A DNA stretch of 57,627 nt, from NCBI GenBank assembly GCA_905215805.1, contig CAJMRL010000017.1:1-57627 (forward strand). The letters run 5' to 3'. A program made the translations under genes and the position numbers. The notes beneath the pieces were generated by a model. That model had not been told where the DNA came from. It worked only from the letters and a program-made list of their open reading frames with translations, and did not search any database. Source of the stretch: an uncultured bacterium. Lineage in GTDB: Bacteria; Bacillota; Clostridia; UBA1381. Positions 33,438 through 42,493 of the stretch are shown here, one piece after another (positions within the stretch are counted from its first letter, which is position 1; every line of letters starts with the position of its first letter).

Positions 33438-34823
33438 TTATATCATTTTAATTATATCTCCAACTGTAAGCTCAGGATGCTCTACCCCCATAAATATTAT
33501 TCTCATAAGATAATAATATACCTTTTCAACATCGTCACGGGAAAGCTCTGCTTTTTGATATTTAAAGAAAAATTCCAATCCTGCATCCGAAGAGTGCATA
33601 ACTGTAAGATATAGCTTCTGTACAGCAGTTCCGTTACTTAACCACATTGATTTATTTGGAATTCCTTTTAGATTTGGATTTTGCAAACGTACCGGCAGCG
33701 GCTGGTATGTCAAAAGAATACCCTCATACGTCGAATGCGGCGGCTGATGAAATTTTTCCGCAAATTTCTTTGCAAGCAAAGCCTGGTCATAATTAGAATG
33801 ACGATAAACCTGATTTTGCAAATCTTGAATAATATATATGCCATCCAAAAACTCGGTATCCATATCTATAATGGTGCGGCATGGGAACCATTGGGTACGG
33901 CTTCCCCCGCTGTAGCATTCAAGCTTTGTAGAACGCCTTGATACAAAATTGCGTATACTTATATCAGTCTGCCCATCATTTACCTTAGACAAATATGTTC
34001 TTAATCCCATAAGAAGAAGATTGGTCATGGATACATTATTATTTAGGCAATAATTCAAAAGTCTAATTGAAGGATCAGGCTCAAGATGAAATACCGCAAA
34101 GCCAACACGCGTATCTTTTATCTCTCTGTCCACTGCCCTCAAATTTGGATTATTGTGCTTTTTACGGCATTCTTCCAGCTTCCATGTTCCTGTAACATCT
34201 GAATACAGAGGCTCTCCCATTTCAAGAATCTCATCCCAAAAAGCGCTGTCTCGTTCAACAAGACGCTCTGTATTCTGTCTTTTTAAATCTTTTTCAAGCG
34301 CATCAACATATGATGGTAACGGCGCTGGATATGGTGACTTAAAATGATAATGGCAATAAAGTTCCATAATATCATTTATCATTACGATAACAGCGCTTGA
34401 ATCAACAAGACGATGATCTATCGACAGATATAATCCCTGATATCCATCCGGCATTTTAACCATTTTTACTTCTGCCATTGGTGCATCAGGCTCTGAAAAA
34501 GGTTTAAAAGACCATTTATTTAGTATTTCCTCAATTTCTTCGCTGTTCTTTTCGCTTAAGTCTACAAATTCAATGTCCCTATTGTCACGCGGCGCTATAT
34601 ATTGCATAACATCCCCGTTTTCATCAGGAGCAGTAAAACGAATTCTTAAACATTCATATCTTTTGAATTCCTCTTGAACACACTTTTTCAACAAATCAAA
34701 ATCAATTTCAAACTTTAGAGTTGAACATACACAGATATTGATCACCTGCGATGTGCCAAACTCCTTTGCCAGTTCATGCTGAGTAGCTTGTGCTGCCGCA
34801 AGAGGATAATATTTAATACCCAA
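33438..34823 (-). CDS. Freestanding condensation-domain-like acyltransferase
   Basis: A 461-residue protein of the NRPS condensation / CoA-dependent acyltransferase fold. The active-site motif HHxxxDG is changed to Asp136-His137-Arg-Leu-Val-Asp141-Ser142: the catalytic second His and the structural Asp remain, while the first His and the Gly are replaced. The length matches one complete condensation domain with no attached domain. It starts at TTG 34823 behind a strong aggaggg site six bases away. As first gene of the operon with a carrier and a ligase it probably joins the carrier-bound acyl group to an amine or alcohol. The product is unknown. Confidence 0.78.
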   Translation of the reverse strand: MGIKYYPLAAAQATQHELAKEFGTSQVINICVCSTLKFEIDFDLLKKCVQEEFKRYECLRIRFTAPDENGDVMQYIAPRDNRDIEFVDLSEKNSEEIEEILNKWSFKPFSEPDAPMAEVKMVKMPDGYQGLYLSIDHRLVDSSAVIVMINDIMELYCHYHFKSPYPAPLPSYVDALEKDLKRQNTERLVERDSAFWDEILEMGEPLYSDVTGTWKLEECRKKHNNPNLRAVDREIKDTRVGFAVFHLEPDPSIRLLNYCLNNNVSMTNLLLMGLRTYLSKVNDGQTDISIRNFVSRRSTKLECYSGGSRTQWFPCRTIIDMDTEFLDGIYIIQDLQNQVYRHSNYDQALLAKKFAEKFHQPPHSTYEGILLTYQPLPVRLQNPNLKGIPNKSMWLSNGTAVQKLYLTVMHSSDAGLEFFFKYQKAELSRDDVEKVYYYLMRIIFMGVEHPELTVGDIIKMI

Positions 34824-34953
34824 CTCAATCCCTCCTTTTAATATAGCAATATTGATTTAAGGTCAGATAAAGCGCAAATAAATGATCTTTAACATATGTT
34901 AGCATTATGTCACTTCTTATTGAAAAAATACCATTTTGTCTTTATCCATAATT

Positions 34954-34982
34954 ATTATACCATATTTTTTTAAATTTGTATA
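34954..34982 (-). promoter_or_regulatory. Predicted promoter of the condensation/carrier/ligase operon
   Basis: A perfect minus-strand TATAAT (34954-34959) with a weak TATACA (34977-34982) 17 bases upstream. Between it and the start, a 12-base palindrome taacatatgtta at 34890-34901 could be a regulator site. The stretch 34983-35083 is A+T-rich with nothing else seen. Confidence 0.5.
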
Positions 34983-35083
34983 TACTTTTTTTATACATTA
35001 ATACTTTTTTATGAAATAATTTCTTCTTTAAAAAAATTGTACATATAATTTTATAAAAAAATAAAAAAAATGAAAAAAAGCCC

Positions 35084-35112
35084 TTGCAGAATGTGTTAAA
35101 ATCTGATAAAAT
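35084..35112 (+). promoter_or_regulatory. Sigma-A promoter of the Wal-like operon
   Basis: TTGCAG (35084-35089), a 17-base spacer and TAAAAT (35107-35112). A leader of about 210 bases without an obvious gene or known riboswitch lies between it and the response regulator. Confidence 0.65.
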
Positions 35113-35326
35113 ATATGTAATAGCTTAGAAAAGATTGTCATTACTATGAAAACATTTTATCTTATAACTACAAAGACAAAAACTATATCTGATATATCAA
35201 TTATCAGAAAGCACCTCTTTGGTAGTTTGATCTTTTAATTAATTATACAACTAACGCTATATGCAGTTAGTTCAGCCGAGGGACAATTCCCAATATTCAA
35301 ATCAGAGAAAGGACGAACTTGATTAT

Positions 35327-36022
35327 ATGGAACAACGTACTATTCTTATTGTAGAAGATGAACAGCGAATAAACGATATTCTTGTAATTACTTTTAAGAA
35401 GGAAGGCTACAAAGTTCTCAGTGCATTGGATGGAATAAGCGGTCTTGAAATGGCATTAAATGATAATCCGGATATTATACTTCTTGATGTAATGCTTCCG
35501 GGTATGGACGGCTTTGACGTACTGAGAAAAATACGTGAAAAATCACAGGTTCCCGTACTTATGCTTACAGCTCGGGAAGATGAAGTAGATAAGGTTTTGG
35601 GTCTCGAGCTTGGTGCGGACGATTATATTACTAAACCGTATTCTAACAGAGAACTTACCGCCAGAGTAAAGGCGAACCTTCGCAGAAGTGATATTCCGGC
35701 AAAGGTTCAAGCAGAAGATAAAAATATTATTGTTTCCGGTGATCTTGTTATAAATCTTGAAAGGTATGAGGTATGCAAGAACGGACGTATTATTGATATC
35801 ACTGTACGTGAATTTGATTTGCTCAAATTTCTTGCAATGCAGCCGGATAAAATTTTCTCTCGCGAGAGCTTGTTAGAAAATGTATGGGGGTATGAGTATT
35901 ACGGAGATGTTCGAACTGTTGATGTTACAGTAAGACGTCTGAGAGAAAAAATAGAAGACGATCCAAGTATGCCTAAATATATAATAACAAAAAGAGGACT
36001 TGGATATTATTTTAATAAATAG
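35327..36022 (+). CDS. WalR/PhoB-like response regulator
   Basis: A 231-residue OmpR-family regulator with receiver residues Glu10-Asp11-Glu12, phospho-accepting Asp54, and a C-terminal winged helix ending with the Arg-Gly-Leu-Gly-Tyr-Tyr segment. The start is set at ATG 35327, where the receiver domain begins; an earlier ATG at 35261 has no ribosome site. Followed by a PAS-containing kinase and a YycI-like gene, it resembles the WalRK (YycFG) module that controls cell-wall hydrolases, but PhoB or other assignments are possible. Confidence 0.88.
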   Translation: MEQRTILIVEDEQRINDILVITFKKEGYKVLSALDGISGLEMALNDNPDIILLDVMLPGMDGFDVLRKIREKSQVPVLMLTAREDEVDKVLGLELGADDYITKPYSNRELTARVKANLRRSDIPAKVQAEDKNIIVSGDLVINLERYEVCKNGRIIDITVREFDLLKFLAMQPDKIFSRESLLENVWGYEYYGDVRTVDVTVRRLREKIEDDPSMPKYIITKRGLGYYFNK

Positions 36023-36041
36023 ATAATATAAAATAAAGTAT

Positions 36042-36068
36042 ACGCCTGCCGGAATATTCGGCAGGTGT
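36042..36068 (+). terminator. Hairpin between response regulator and kinase genes
   Basis: A 10-pair stem (acgcctgccg/cggcaggtgt) with a 7-base loop and only a weak T run, placed inside the operon. It may partly terminate transcription and lower kinase relative to regulator. Confidence 0.55.
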
Positions 36069-36090
36069 TGTTTGGGTATGGAGATCAATT

Positions 36091-37905
36091 ATGTTTAAAA
36101 GTATAAGATGGAAAATAACAGCTCTTTTTATAATATTTATTATAGCTGCTGAGCTCGTATTGGGTACAGCGGGAATAATTGCGACCATAGAGTATTATCA
36201 TCATAGCTTTTCATCTGCAATGAACAGCGTTTTTACAGATGACCTTATTACGGAACTTAATACATTAGCAGGCACCGGAAATATCACAATTCAAAAGACA
36301 GATGAAAACGGTGCAATGGTTAGTGAAGAAATAAAAAGTTCTGATAGTATACGAGATACAATAAACAGCTATCTAAGCGCTCTTTCTATAGGCGGTTCAA
36401 GATTTTACGCAATTCTTGACGGTCGCAGCGGCAGTGTTTTATCAGCTTCTTCAAATGCCGGGAATATTACCTCCACTTCTTCTATATTACGCGCTTTTAA
36501 CGGAGAAAAAGCAATGGAGATAGGTCTTACCTCCGGATATATGGACTTTGCCCTGCCCCTTGTCAGTGAAAATAATACAGAATATATAGTATACATATAT
36601 GATGATTGTTCTGCTCAAAAATACGTTACTGATTCTATGTTCAAAATTCTTATATATACTGTTCTTGCATCGGCAGTTCTTGCATTATTTGGCGGGCTTA
36701 CGCTGTCAAGGTCAATTACCGGACCGATAAAACAGCTGACTCAAAAAGCCAAAAAGCTTGCTGACGGAGATATAAATGCTTTAGAAGAATCTCCTTCCGA
36801 TGATGAAATAGGAAGACTGACCAACTCTCTCGTTTATCTTGCCCACTCGCGCAAGGAAAGCAACGAAAAAGCTCGCGGAGAACAAATAAAGGTAGAAACA
36901 ATATTACAGAATATGAATGATGGTATACTTGCTTTTGATCTAAAAGGCAGGCTTATACATATTAATCCGGAAGCTCAAAGACTCCTTAATAGAAATTACC
37001 TTGACGATATCCAGTTCGATAGATTTTTTAAAGAGATAAATGCAGGAATCACTTTAGGAGATCTAATATATATGAAACCACATGGAAGTGTCGAGAAAGA
37101 AATAAAATTCGGCAAACAATATCTGCAACTGAATTTTGCAACTTTTAATACTGAGAATAAAGTGGGCGGAATTATTGTTATTATACACGATGTAACAAAA
37201 CAGGAGAAACTTGAGCAATCAAGACGCGATTTTGTCGCTGATGTATCTCATGAGCTGAGAACACCGCTTACAACAATAAAATCATATTCGGAAACATTAT
37301 CTGATATGCCCGAGGCAGATAGAGAACTTCAAGTACGTTTCCTCGATGTAATCGCCTCAGAAGCAGATAGAATGGCAAGAATTATAAGCGATTTGCTTAC
37401 ATTATCGGAACTCGATGAAAATCAAGTTCATTACAAGGTTCCTGAAGCTATTGATGTACGAAATGTAATTGAATCTATAGTAGAGAGAATGGGAATGACC
37501 GCTAAAAAGCGAGAACAAACTCTGATATATCATCCTTTAAATGAAGTTCCTATTATTATGGGCGACAGAGACGGATTTGAAAGAATAATCATGAATATTG
37601 TTTCAAATGCGTTAAAATATACTCCTTCCGGCGGCAAAATTGAAGTATATACTTCAAAGGTATACAAAGATATATGTATAAAAGTTGTCGATAACGGAAT
37701 AGGAATCCCAAAGGAAAAGCTTCCTAATATTTTTGACAGATTTTATAGAGTAGATAAGGCTCGTTCACGTGATACCGGAGGTACAGGTCTCGGACTTGCC
37801 ATAGCAAAGCAAACTCTCGAAACCGCATTTAACGGAAAAATCAAAATAGCAAGTGAACTAAATAAGGGAACAGAGGTAACTATAACTATTCCGGTTCAGG
37901 AATAG
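36091..37905 (+). CDS. WalK-like sensor histidine kinase
   Basis: A 604-residue sensor. Membrane helices at about residues 10-32 and 184-205 flank a sensor domain of about 150 residues. A HAMP domain (about 205-257), a PAS domain (about 265-370), HisKA with His387, and HATPase_c with Asn-Ala-Leu-Lys-Tyr-Thr-Pro and a Gly-Gly-Thr-Gly-Leu-Gly-Leu lid follow. The single extracytoplasmic domain plus HAMP and PAS order matches WalK. Ends in TAG, 17 bases before the YycI-like gene. Confidence 0.9.
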   Translation: MFKSIRWKITALFIIFIIAAELVLGTAGIIATIEYYHHSFSSAMNSVFTDDLITELNTLAGTGNITIQKTDENGAMVSEEIKSSDSIRDTINSYLSALSIGGSRFYAILDGRSGSVLSASSNAGNITSTSSILRAFNGEKAMEIGLTSGYMDFALPLVSENNTEYIVYIYDDCSAQKYVTDSMFKILIYTVLASAVLALFGGLTLSRSITGPIKQLTQKAKKLADGDINALEESPSDDEIGRLTNSLVYLAHSRKESNEKARGEQIKVETILQNMNDGILAFDLKGRLIHINPEAQRLLNRNYLDDIQFDRFFKEINAGITLGDLIYMKPHGSVEKEIKFGKQYLQLNFATFNTENKVGGIIVIIHDVTKQEKLEQSRRDFVADVSHELRTPLTTIKSYSETLSDMPEADRELQVRFLDVIASEADRMARIISDLLTLSELDENQVHYKVPEAIDVRNVIESIVERMGMTAKKREQTLIYHPLNEVPIIMGDRDGFERIIMNIVSNALKYTPSGGKIEVYTSKVYKDICIKVVDNGIGIPKEKLPNIFDRFYRVDKARSRDTGGTGLGLAIAKQTLETAFNGKIKIASELNKGTEVTITIPVQE

Positions 37906-37922
37906 CGACGGAGGCAGAGCTT

Positions 37923-38720
37923 ATGAAATATTATATTTTAAAAATAGTTCTGGCATTTATGGTAATAGCAACTGCATTAAATTTATGTATAAAATTTGCT
38001 TATCCATCAAATAATTATAACTATGCCGAAGACGCTATATCTCTGGCATCATTTCTTGAGAAAAATAATATTTCCATTGATCCGAATATTATAGATATGA
38101 CTAGTAAAAAAGTGTATGAATGTACGATGACAAATGTATTTTCCAATAAGGATGTTACTGCTAACACATTTTTAGGAGCTATTGCTGAAAAAAGAAACGA
38201 TAGCTATTATATCGGAAACAGTACAGTATACTTTACTGATAGTAAGCTCAATTATTTTCCGGAAACTCCTGTATTTTCATACGATCTCGAAGATATAACT
38301 CAGGATAATGCAGGAAAAAAAGTCAAGAGCTTATGCAAACAGTTTAATATCAACACTTCTGATTGTAACTTTGGAATTTCTTCCGGAAGCGATAGAATTA
38401 CAGTGTCAGTCATGCCTATGATAAATAAGTGTCCTGTATTTAATGATGCTTTGATTTTTGAAATGAGTCCTGCCGGACTTCATTCCGTCAGCGGTATATG
38501 GTATACAGCTGGCAATATTCACTCACAACGATATGCTCTAAGTATATCCGATGCTCTTATTGCATTTATGAATAACTATGCCGATAAAAATACAAATACA
38601 ATAATTACCGATATACAGCTTGGCTATAATCTTATAGATACGGTAAACTCATCAAGTGAAATTAAGCCTGTATGGCGTATTACTGTAGAGAATAATGCTA
38701 TATATTATATAGACGCATAA
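37923..38720 (+). CDS. YycI-like membrane regulatory protein
   Basis: A 265-residue protein with one N-terminal membrane anchor (about residues 5-24) and a large outer domain, as in YycI/YycH, which bind WalK and adjust its activity. The C-terminal Ile-Lys-Pro-Val-Trp-Arg-Ile-Thr-Val segment resembles the end of these domains. The call relies heavily on position right after the WalK-like gene, since direct similarity is weak. Confidence 0.6.
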   Translation: MKYYILKIVLAFMVIATALNLCIKFAYPSNNYNYAEDAISLASFLEKNNISIDPNIIDMTSKKVYECTMTNVFSNKDVTANTFLGAIAEKRNDSYYIGNSTVYFTDSKLNYFPETPVFSYDLEDITQDNAGKKVKSLCKQFNINTSDCNFGISSGSDRITVSVMPMINKCPVFNDALIFEMSPAGLHSVSGIWYTAGNIHSQRYALSISDALIAFMNNYADKNTNTIITDIQLGYNLIDTVNSSSEIKPVWRITVENNAIYYIDA

Positions 38721-38726
38721 ATCATC

Positions 38727-38754
38727 AATGCCGCACATATCTATGCGCGGCATT
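38727..38754 (+). terminator. Hairpin between the YycI-like gene and topB
   Basis: An 8-pair stem aatgccgc/gcggcatt with a 12-base loop and few T residues after it. It may be a weak terminator; topB follows with no other clear promoter. Confidence 0.45.
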
Positions 38755-38776
38755 TAAATGTCAGTTGAGGTAAAAA

Positions 38777-41014
38777 ATGATTTTAATAATTGCCGAGAAG
38801 CCTTCTCTTGGAAGGGATATCGCGAATGCTATCCCCGGACAGGCTTCGGAAATAAATAAACAATATATTCAAAAAGGAAATTATATTATTACATGGGTTT
38901 TTGGGCACATGCTTTCCTTAAAAGAGCCTGAAGACTATGATATTGCTTACAAGAAATGGTCTATTGATATGCTTCCTATATTTTTTGATAATTGGGAGTT
39001 GAAAATAGGAGAAGATTCCGGAAACGGATATGAAACCAAAAGGCAGCGTGTTGAGCTAATTGGTAATTTGCTTGAGCATTCTGACGGTGTTATCCATGCA
39101 GGAGATCCAGATGAAGAAGGTCAGCTGCTTATTGACGAACTTTTGCGATGGTTTAATTATCAAAAACCTGTAAAACGGCTCAATACCGGAGATATGACTA
39201 AGAATGGTATTATAAAGGCATTAAAAAACATGAAAGACAATTCTTTGTTTGCTAACGAAGGATGGTCCGCATATGCAAGAAGTGTAGCAGATTTAATGAT
39301 AGGCGTAAATATGAGTCGATTTTTTACCTGCAATAATTCCGGGGTACTACTCGCAGTAGGCCGCGTTCAAACTCCAACTCTTGGATTGGTTTTCCATCGT
39401 GATATGCAGATCGAAGGACATATAAAAACAAAGTATTATGATATTTATACGGATATAGATATCGAAACTCCGAACGGTATAAAAAGAGTAAGAGCAAAGC
39501 TCACAAGTAAAAGCACTAAAAATAAGGCAGAAAAACGCATTTTGGATAAATCGGAAGCTGAAAAAATAGCAGCTGAACTAATTAATACAAAATTTAATAA
39601 TATAGAAATAGAGCTGAAAACAGTTCATGAGCCACCTCCCCTACCCTTTAACCTCGTAAAGCTCCAAAGTTATTGCAGCAGTCACTTTGGGTATACACCT
39701 TCAGAGGTTATGAATATTACTCAAACCTTACGTGAAAACCATAAGGCTATCACTTATAACCGTTCAGATTGTCAGTATCTTTCCGAAGAACATTATAAAG
39801 AAGCGCCTAAAACACTTGAACAAGTAATTAAAAATATAAACTACAAGCCGGCAGAGATTGATCCGTCAATACACTCAAAATGTTTTAATGATAAAAATAT
39901 AACTGCCCACTTTGCTATTATTCCTACAAATAATCAAGTAGCGCTTAATAAGCTTACAGAACGAGAAAAAAATGTTTATCTTGCTGTATGTAAATATTAC
40001 ATGGCTCAGTTTTTACCAAATGCAATAAAGAAAAAGACTAAGTTAAATATAGATTTAAGCCAGGATTATAAGCTTACAGCCCATTCAACTAAAATTATAA
40101 AAAAAGGCTATCTTGCAATTTTTAAGGATATAAAGCCAGATGAAACTACTATACTAAGCACAATTGCTCCGGGAATATATTCTGGCATCTTAACAGCTTC
40201 GGATATTGAAGAAAAAGAAACTAAACCTCCGGCTCGTTATACAAAGGCGTCTCTTAATGAAGATATGACACGGATCGCCAAATATGTTTCTGATCCCGAA
40301 ATAAAAAAACTTTTACTTGCAAAGGATAAGGATAAAAAAGGTGAAAATGGATCTATCGGCACATCGGCAACACGCAGCGCTATAATAGACAGTCTTATAG
40401 AAAAGCATTATCTGCGTGAGGAAGGTAAAAAGCTTATATCTACTGAGCTTGGCAGAGAGCTTTACCGAATTCTTCCCGACGAAATTAAGAAGGCCGATAT
40501 GACTGCAAAATGGTGGGCAATCCAGGAGGACATACGTTCCGGAGAAAAAACATATAAGTCTCTTACAGATACTGTACTTAACACTATAAAAGAAATTATT
40601 CAGGGGACATATCCGCAAATTGATCAAGCAATTCTATCACAAAGAAAAAGCTTTCAAATTAATAATATTATAGGAAAATGCCCATTTTGCGGAGGAAATA
40701 TTATAGAAAGTAAAAAAGCTTTTGGGTGCAGTAATTGGAAAGAACCGATAAGCTGCAAATTTACTCTTTGGAAACGAGGAAGAGGAGTTTTTTCAAAAGC
40801 AAATATAACCGCAGCAAGAGCTAAAAAACTATTAGCAGGAAAAACCATCAGAATAAAAAATCTTATAAGCAATAATGGTACAACATTTACGGCAGATATT
40901 GTACTTCAAGTTGATAAGGATGCTCAATATCCTGTACAGCTTGCCTTTGCACAACCATTGAAGAAATCTAAAAATATCGGCGATGACCAGACAAAAACGG
41001 ACAATCCTTCTTAA
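38777..41014 (+). CDS. topB: DNA topoisomerase III
   Basis: A 745-residue type IA topoisomerase that decatenates DNA through a covalent 5'-phosphotyrosine. The Toprim domain starts Ile-Ala-Glu-Lys-Pro-Ser-Leu-Gly-Arg-Asp and has Asp-Pro-Asp-Glu-Glu-Gly-Gln near 110. The catalytic Tyr327 is in Thr-Tyr-Asn-Arg-Ser-Asp-Cys. One C-terminal zinc ribbon with Cys-Pro-Phe-Cys-Gly-Gly near residue 635 is present. The stop codon lies in the loop of the terminator hairpin. Neighbouring genes show no plasmid or ICE features, so it is probably chromosomal. Confidence 0.95.
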   Translation: MILIIAEKPSLGRDIANAIPGQASEINKQYIQKGNYIITWVFGHMLSLKEPEDYDIAYKKWSIDMLPIFFDNWELKIGEDSGNGYETKRQRVELIGNLLEHSDGVIHAGDPDEEGQLLIDELLRWFNYQKPVKRLNTGDMTKNGIIKALKNMKDNSLFANEGWSAYARSVADLMIGVNMSRFFTCNNSGVLLAVGRVQTPTLGLVFHRDMQIEGHIKTKYYDIYTDIDIETPNGIKRVRAKLTSKSTKNKAEKRILDKSEAEKIAAELINTKFNNIEIELKTVHEPPPLPFNLVKLQSYCSSHFGYTPSEVMNITQTLRENHKAITYNRSDCQYLSEEHYKEAPKTLEQVIKNINYKPAEIDPSIHSKCFNDKNITAHFAIIPTNNQVALNKLTEREKNVYLAVCKYYMAQFLPNAIKKKTKLNIDLSQDYKLTAHSTKIIKKGYLAIFKDIKPDETTILSTIAPGIYSGILTASDIEEKETKPPARYTKASLNEDMTRIAKYVSDPEIKKLLLAKDKDKKGENGSIGTSATRSAIIDSLIEKHYLREEGKKLISTELGRELYRILPDEIKKADMTAKWWAIQEDIRSGEKTYKSLTDTVLNTIKEIIQGTYPQIDQAILSQRKSFQINNIIGKCPFCGGNIIESKKAFGCSNWKEPISCKFTLWKRGRGVFSKANITAARAKKLLAGKTIRIKNLISNNGTTFTADIVLQVDKDAQYPVQLAFAQPLKKSKNIGDDQTKTDNPS

Positions 41015-41034
41015 TGGAAGGATTATCCGTTTTT
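40993..41034. terminator. Bidirectional terminator of topB and the ZIP gene
   Basis: A stem of about 17 pairs (aaaaacgga-aatccttc with gaaggatt-tccgttttt) flanked by A and T runs. The left arm lies inside the last codons of topB. Confidence 0.9.
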
Positions 41035-41050
41035 CCTATATTCTTTATTA

Positions 41051-41833
41051 TCATAAAAACAATATTAGGCTCGCGGCAATTACTGCCATACCAATCAAAA
41101 AACCAACTATAGTTGTTTTTCCTTTATCATACTCTCTTGCCATGGGCAATAATTCTTCTATTGATATAAATACCATTATTCCTGCAATTAAAGCAAATAA
41201 GATTCCAAATATTGTATCATTAAAAAAAGGTCTTAATATAAGATAACCTATTATTGCTCCAAGCGGTTCTGTTATTCCCGAAAAAAATGATATTAAAAAT
41301 GCTTTTCCGCGTTTTCCGGTCGAATAATATATTGGTACTGATGTGGCAATTCCCTCCGGAATATTGTGTATTGCTATGGCAACTGCAATAGCCACTCCCA
41401 AGCTTGCATCATTTAATGCAGATGTAAAGGTCGCAAGACCTTCAGGAAAATTATGTATAGCTATTGCCAAGGCTGTAAGTATCCCCATTCTATTAAGGGC
41501 CGCACTTTTATTGTCCTTTAAATTACCTATATCACCTTCTGAAGACGGCACAAGATAGTCTATAAGACCAATGATAACCATTCCGCAAAAAAATGCGGCT
41601 ACTGTATACCAATTTCCTAATATTTCTCCATGACTGCCGCAAAGATAGTCTCTTGCCTTCACAAACATTTCTATCATAGAAACATAGATCATTACGCCCG
41701 CTGAAAATCCAAGAGAACAGGCTAAAAACCTCGTATTGGTACGTTTCGTAAAAAGAGCCATAATTGAACCGATACCCGTAGCTGCACCGGCGGCAAGCGT
41801 CAGCGCCAATGCGTAAATAACATTTGTGTCCAT
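41051..41833 (-). CDS. ZIP-family metal transporter
   Basis: A 260-residue polytopic membrane protein with eight helices, similar to ZupT-type importers of zinc, iron and manganese. Helix IV carries His-Asn-Phe-Pro-Glu-Gly-Leu-Ala-Thr and helix V His-Asn-Ile-Pro-Glu-Gly-Ile-Ala, the family metal sites. It stands alone, convergent with topB. Metal preference cannot be told. Confidence 0.93.
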   Translation of the reverse strand: MDTNVIYALALTLAAGAATGIGSIMALFTKRTNTRFLACSLGFSAGVMIYVSMIEMFVKARDYLCGSHGEILGNWYTVAAFFCGMVIIGLIDYLVPSSEGDIGNLKDNKSAALNRMGILTALAIAIHNFPEGLATFTSALNDASLGVAIAVAIAIHNIPEGIATSVPIYYSTGKRGKAFLISFFSGITEPLGAIIGYLILRPFFNDTIFGILFALIAGIMVFISIEELLPMAREYDKGKTTIVGFLIGMAVIAASLILFL

Positions 41834-41921
41834 TTTACCCTCTCCTTATAAATATTCTTAAGCACTATAAGAACTTGCTATAACATATTACGCTGACAAT
41901 ATTTATAATGTTACAAAAAAA

Positions 41922-41953
41922 ACAAGCGATGTTAAAATACAACACCGCTTGTT
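41922..41953 (-). terminator. Terminator of the rdgB-to-toxin operon
   Basis: A 13-position stem aacaagcg-tgtt/aaca-cgcttgtt, followed on the minus strand by a run of eight T residues. Confidence 0.9.
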
Positions 41954-41979
41954 GATTAAAAATCCATTCTAAGTACAAA

Positions 41980-42330
41980 TTATTCTAACCCAAAACTTAT
42001 GGCAATAGCTCTATCTACCTTACTCATAAGGGCATCATCTATCATACCGGTTCTTTCTCTAAGCCTTCGTTTATCAATAGTTCTTATCTGTTCAAGCAAT
42101 ATAACCGAATCCTTATTCAATCCGTATTCCATAGCGTTCAATTCAATATGTGTCGGCATTTTTGCTTTATTGATTTTACTTGTTATAGCCGCTGCAATAA
42201 CAGTTGGACTATATTTATTCCCTATGTCATTTTGAACTATTAAAACAGGGCGTATACCGCCCTGCTCACTCCCTACAACAGGGCTGAGATCGGCGTAATA
42301 AATCTCTCCTCTTTTCACAATCACTTTCAT
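41980..42330 (-). CDS. ndoA: PemK/MazF-type mRNA interferase toxin (NdoA-like)
   Basis: A 116-residue endoribonuclease toxin of the MazF/EndoA family. The N-terminal Arg-Gly-Glu-Ile-Tyr-Tyr-Ala-Asp-Leu-Ser-Pro-Val-Val-Gly-Ser-Glu-Gln-Gly motif with the catalytic Arg region, and the Arg-Pro-Val-Leu-Ile-Val-Gln-Asn strand, are intact. It overlaps its antitoxin gene by 4 bases and follows alr, the arrangement usual in Firmicutes. Probably a chromosomal stress toxin. Confidence 0.93.
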   Translation of the reverse strand: MKVIVKRGEIYYADLSPVVGSEQGGIRPVLIVQNDIGNKYSPTVIAAAITSKINKAKMPTHIELNAMEYGLNKDSVILLEQIRTIDKRRLRERTGMIDDALMSKVDRAIAISFGLE

Positions 42331-42476
42331 TCACACTCCGTCAGATTCTGTTCTGCTGCCTCTAATGCCTGATTGTCTGCATAAATCCCCTCTTCTGCAA
42401 GTTTAGAATTTATTTCGGACATTTCAGCATAACCTCTTTTAAGAGCCTCTTCAAGCTCAATATTTATGTGTGACAA
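42327..42476 (-). CDS. Short antitoxin partner, TTG start
   Basis: A 49-codon gene between alr and the toxin. It begins at TTG 42474-42476, seven bases after an aggaggg site, and its TGA overlaps the toxin ATG. The product is acidic and helical, with Glu-Glu-Ala-Leu-Lys-Arg-Gly-Tyr-Ala-Glu-Met and Leu-Ala-Glu-Glu-Gly segments that resemble the toxin-binding half of short clostridial MazE-like antitoxins. It is too small for a full ribbon-helix-helix domain plus tail, so DNA binding may be lost. Recognised from position and reading frame. Confidence 0.72.
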   Translation of the reverse strand: MSHINIELEEALKRGYAEMSEINSKLAEEGIYADNQALEAAEQNLTECE

Positions 42477-42493
42477 AGCAATCCCTCCTGAAA

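Noticed and set aside
34983..35326. Riboswitch in the long leader before the Wal-like regulator
   Set aside because: No conserved motif of a known class was seen; only a promoter is supported.
40281..40640. Other long frames opposite annotated genes, for example on the minus strand of topB
   Set aside because: They lie antisense to well-conserved genes and lack ribosome sites.
38777..41014. topB as a marker of an integrative element
   Set aside because: No relaxase, coupling protein, integrase or attachment repeats nearby; neighbours are core genes.
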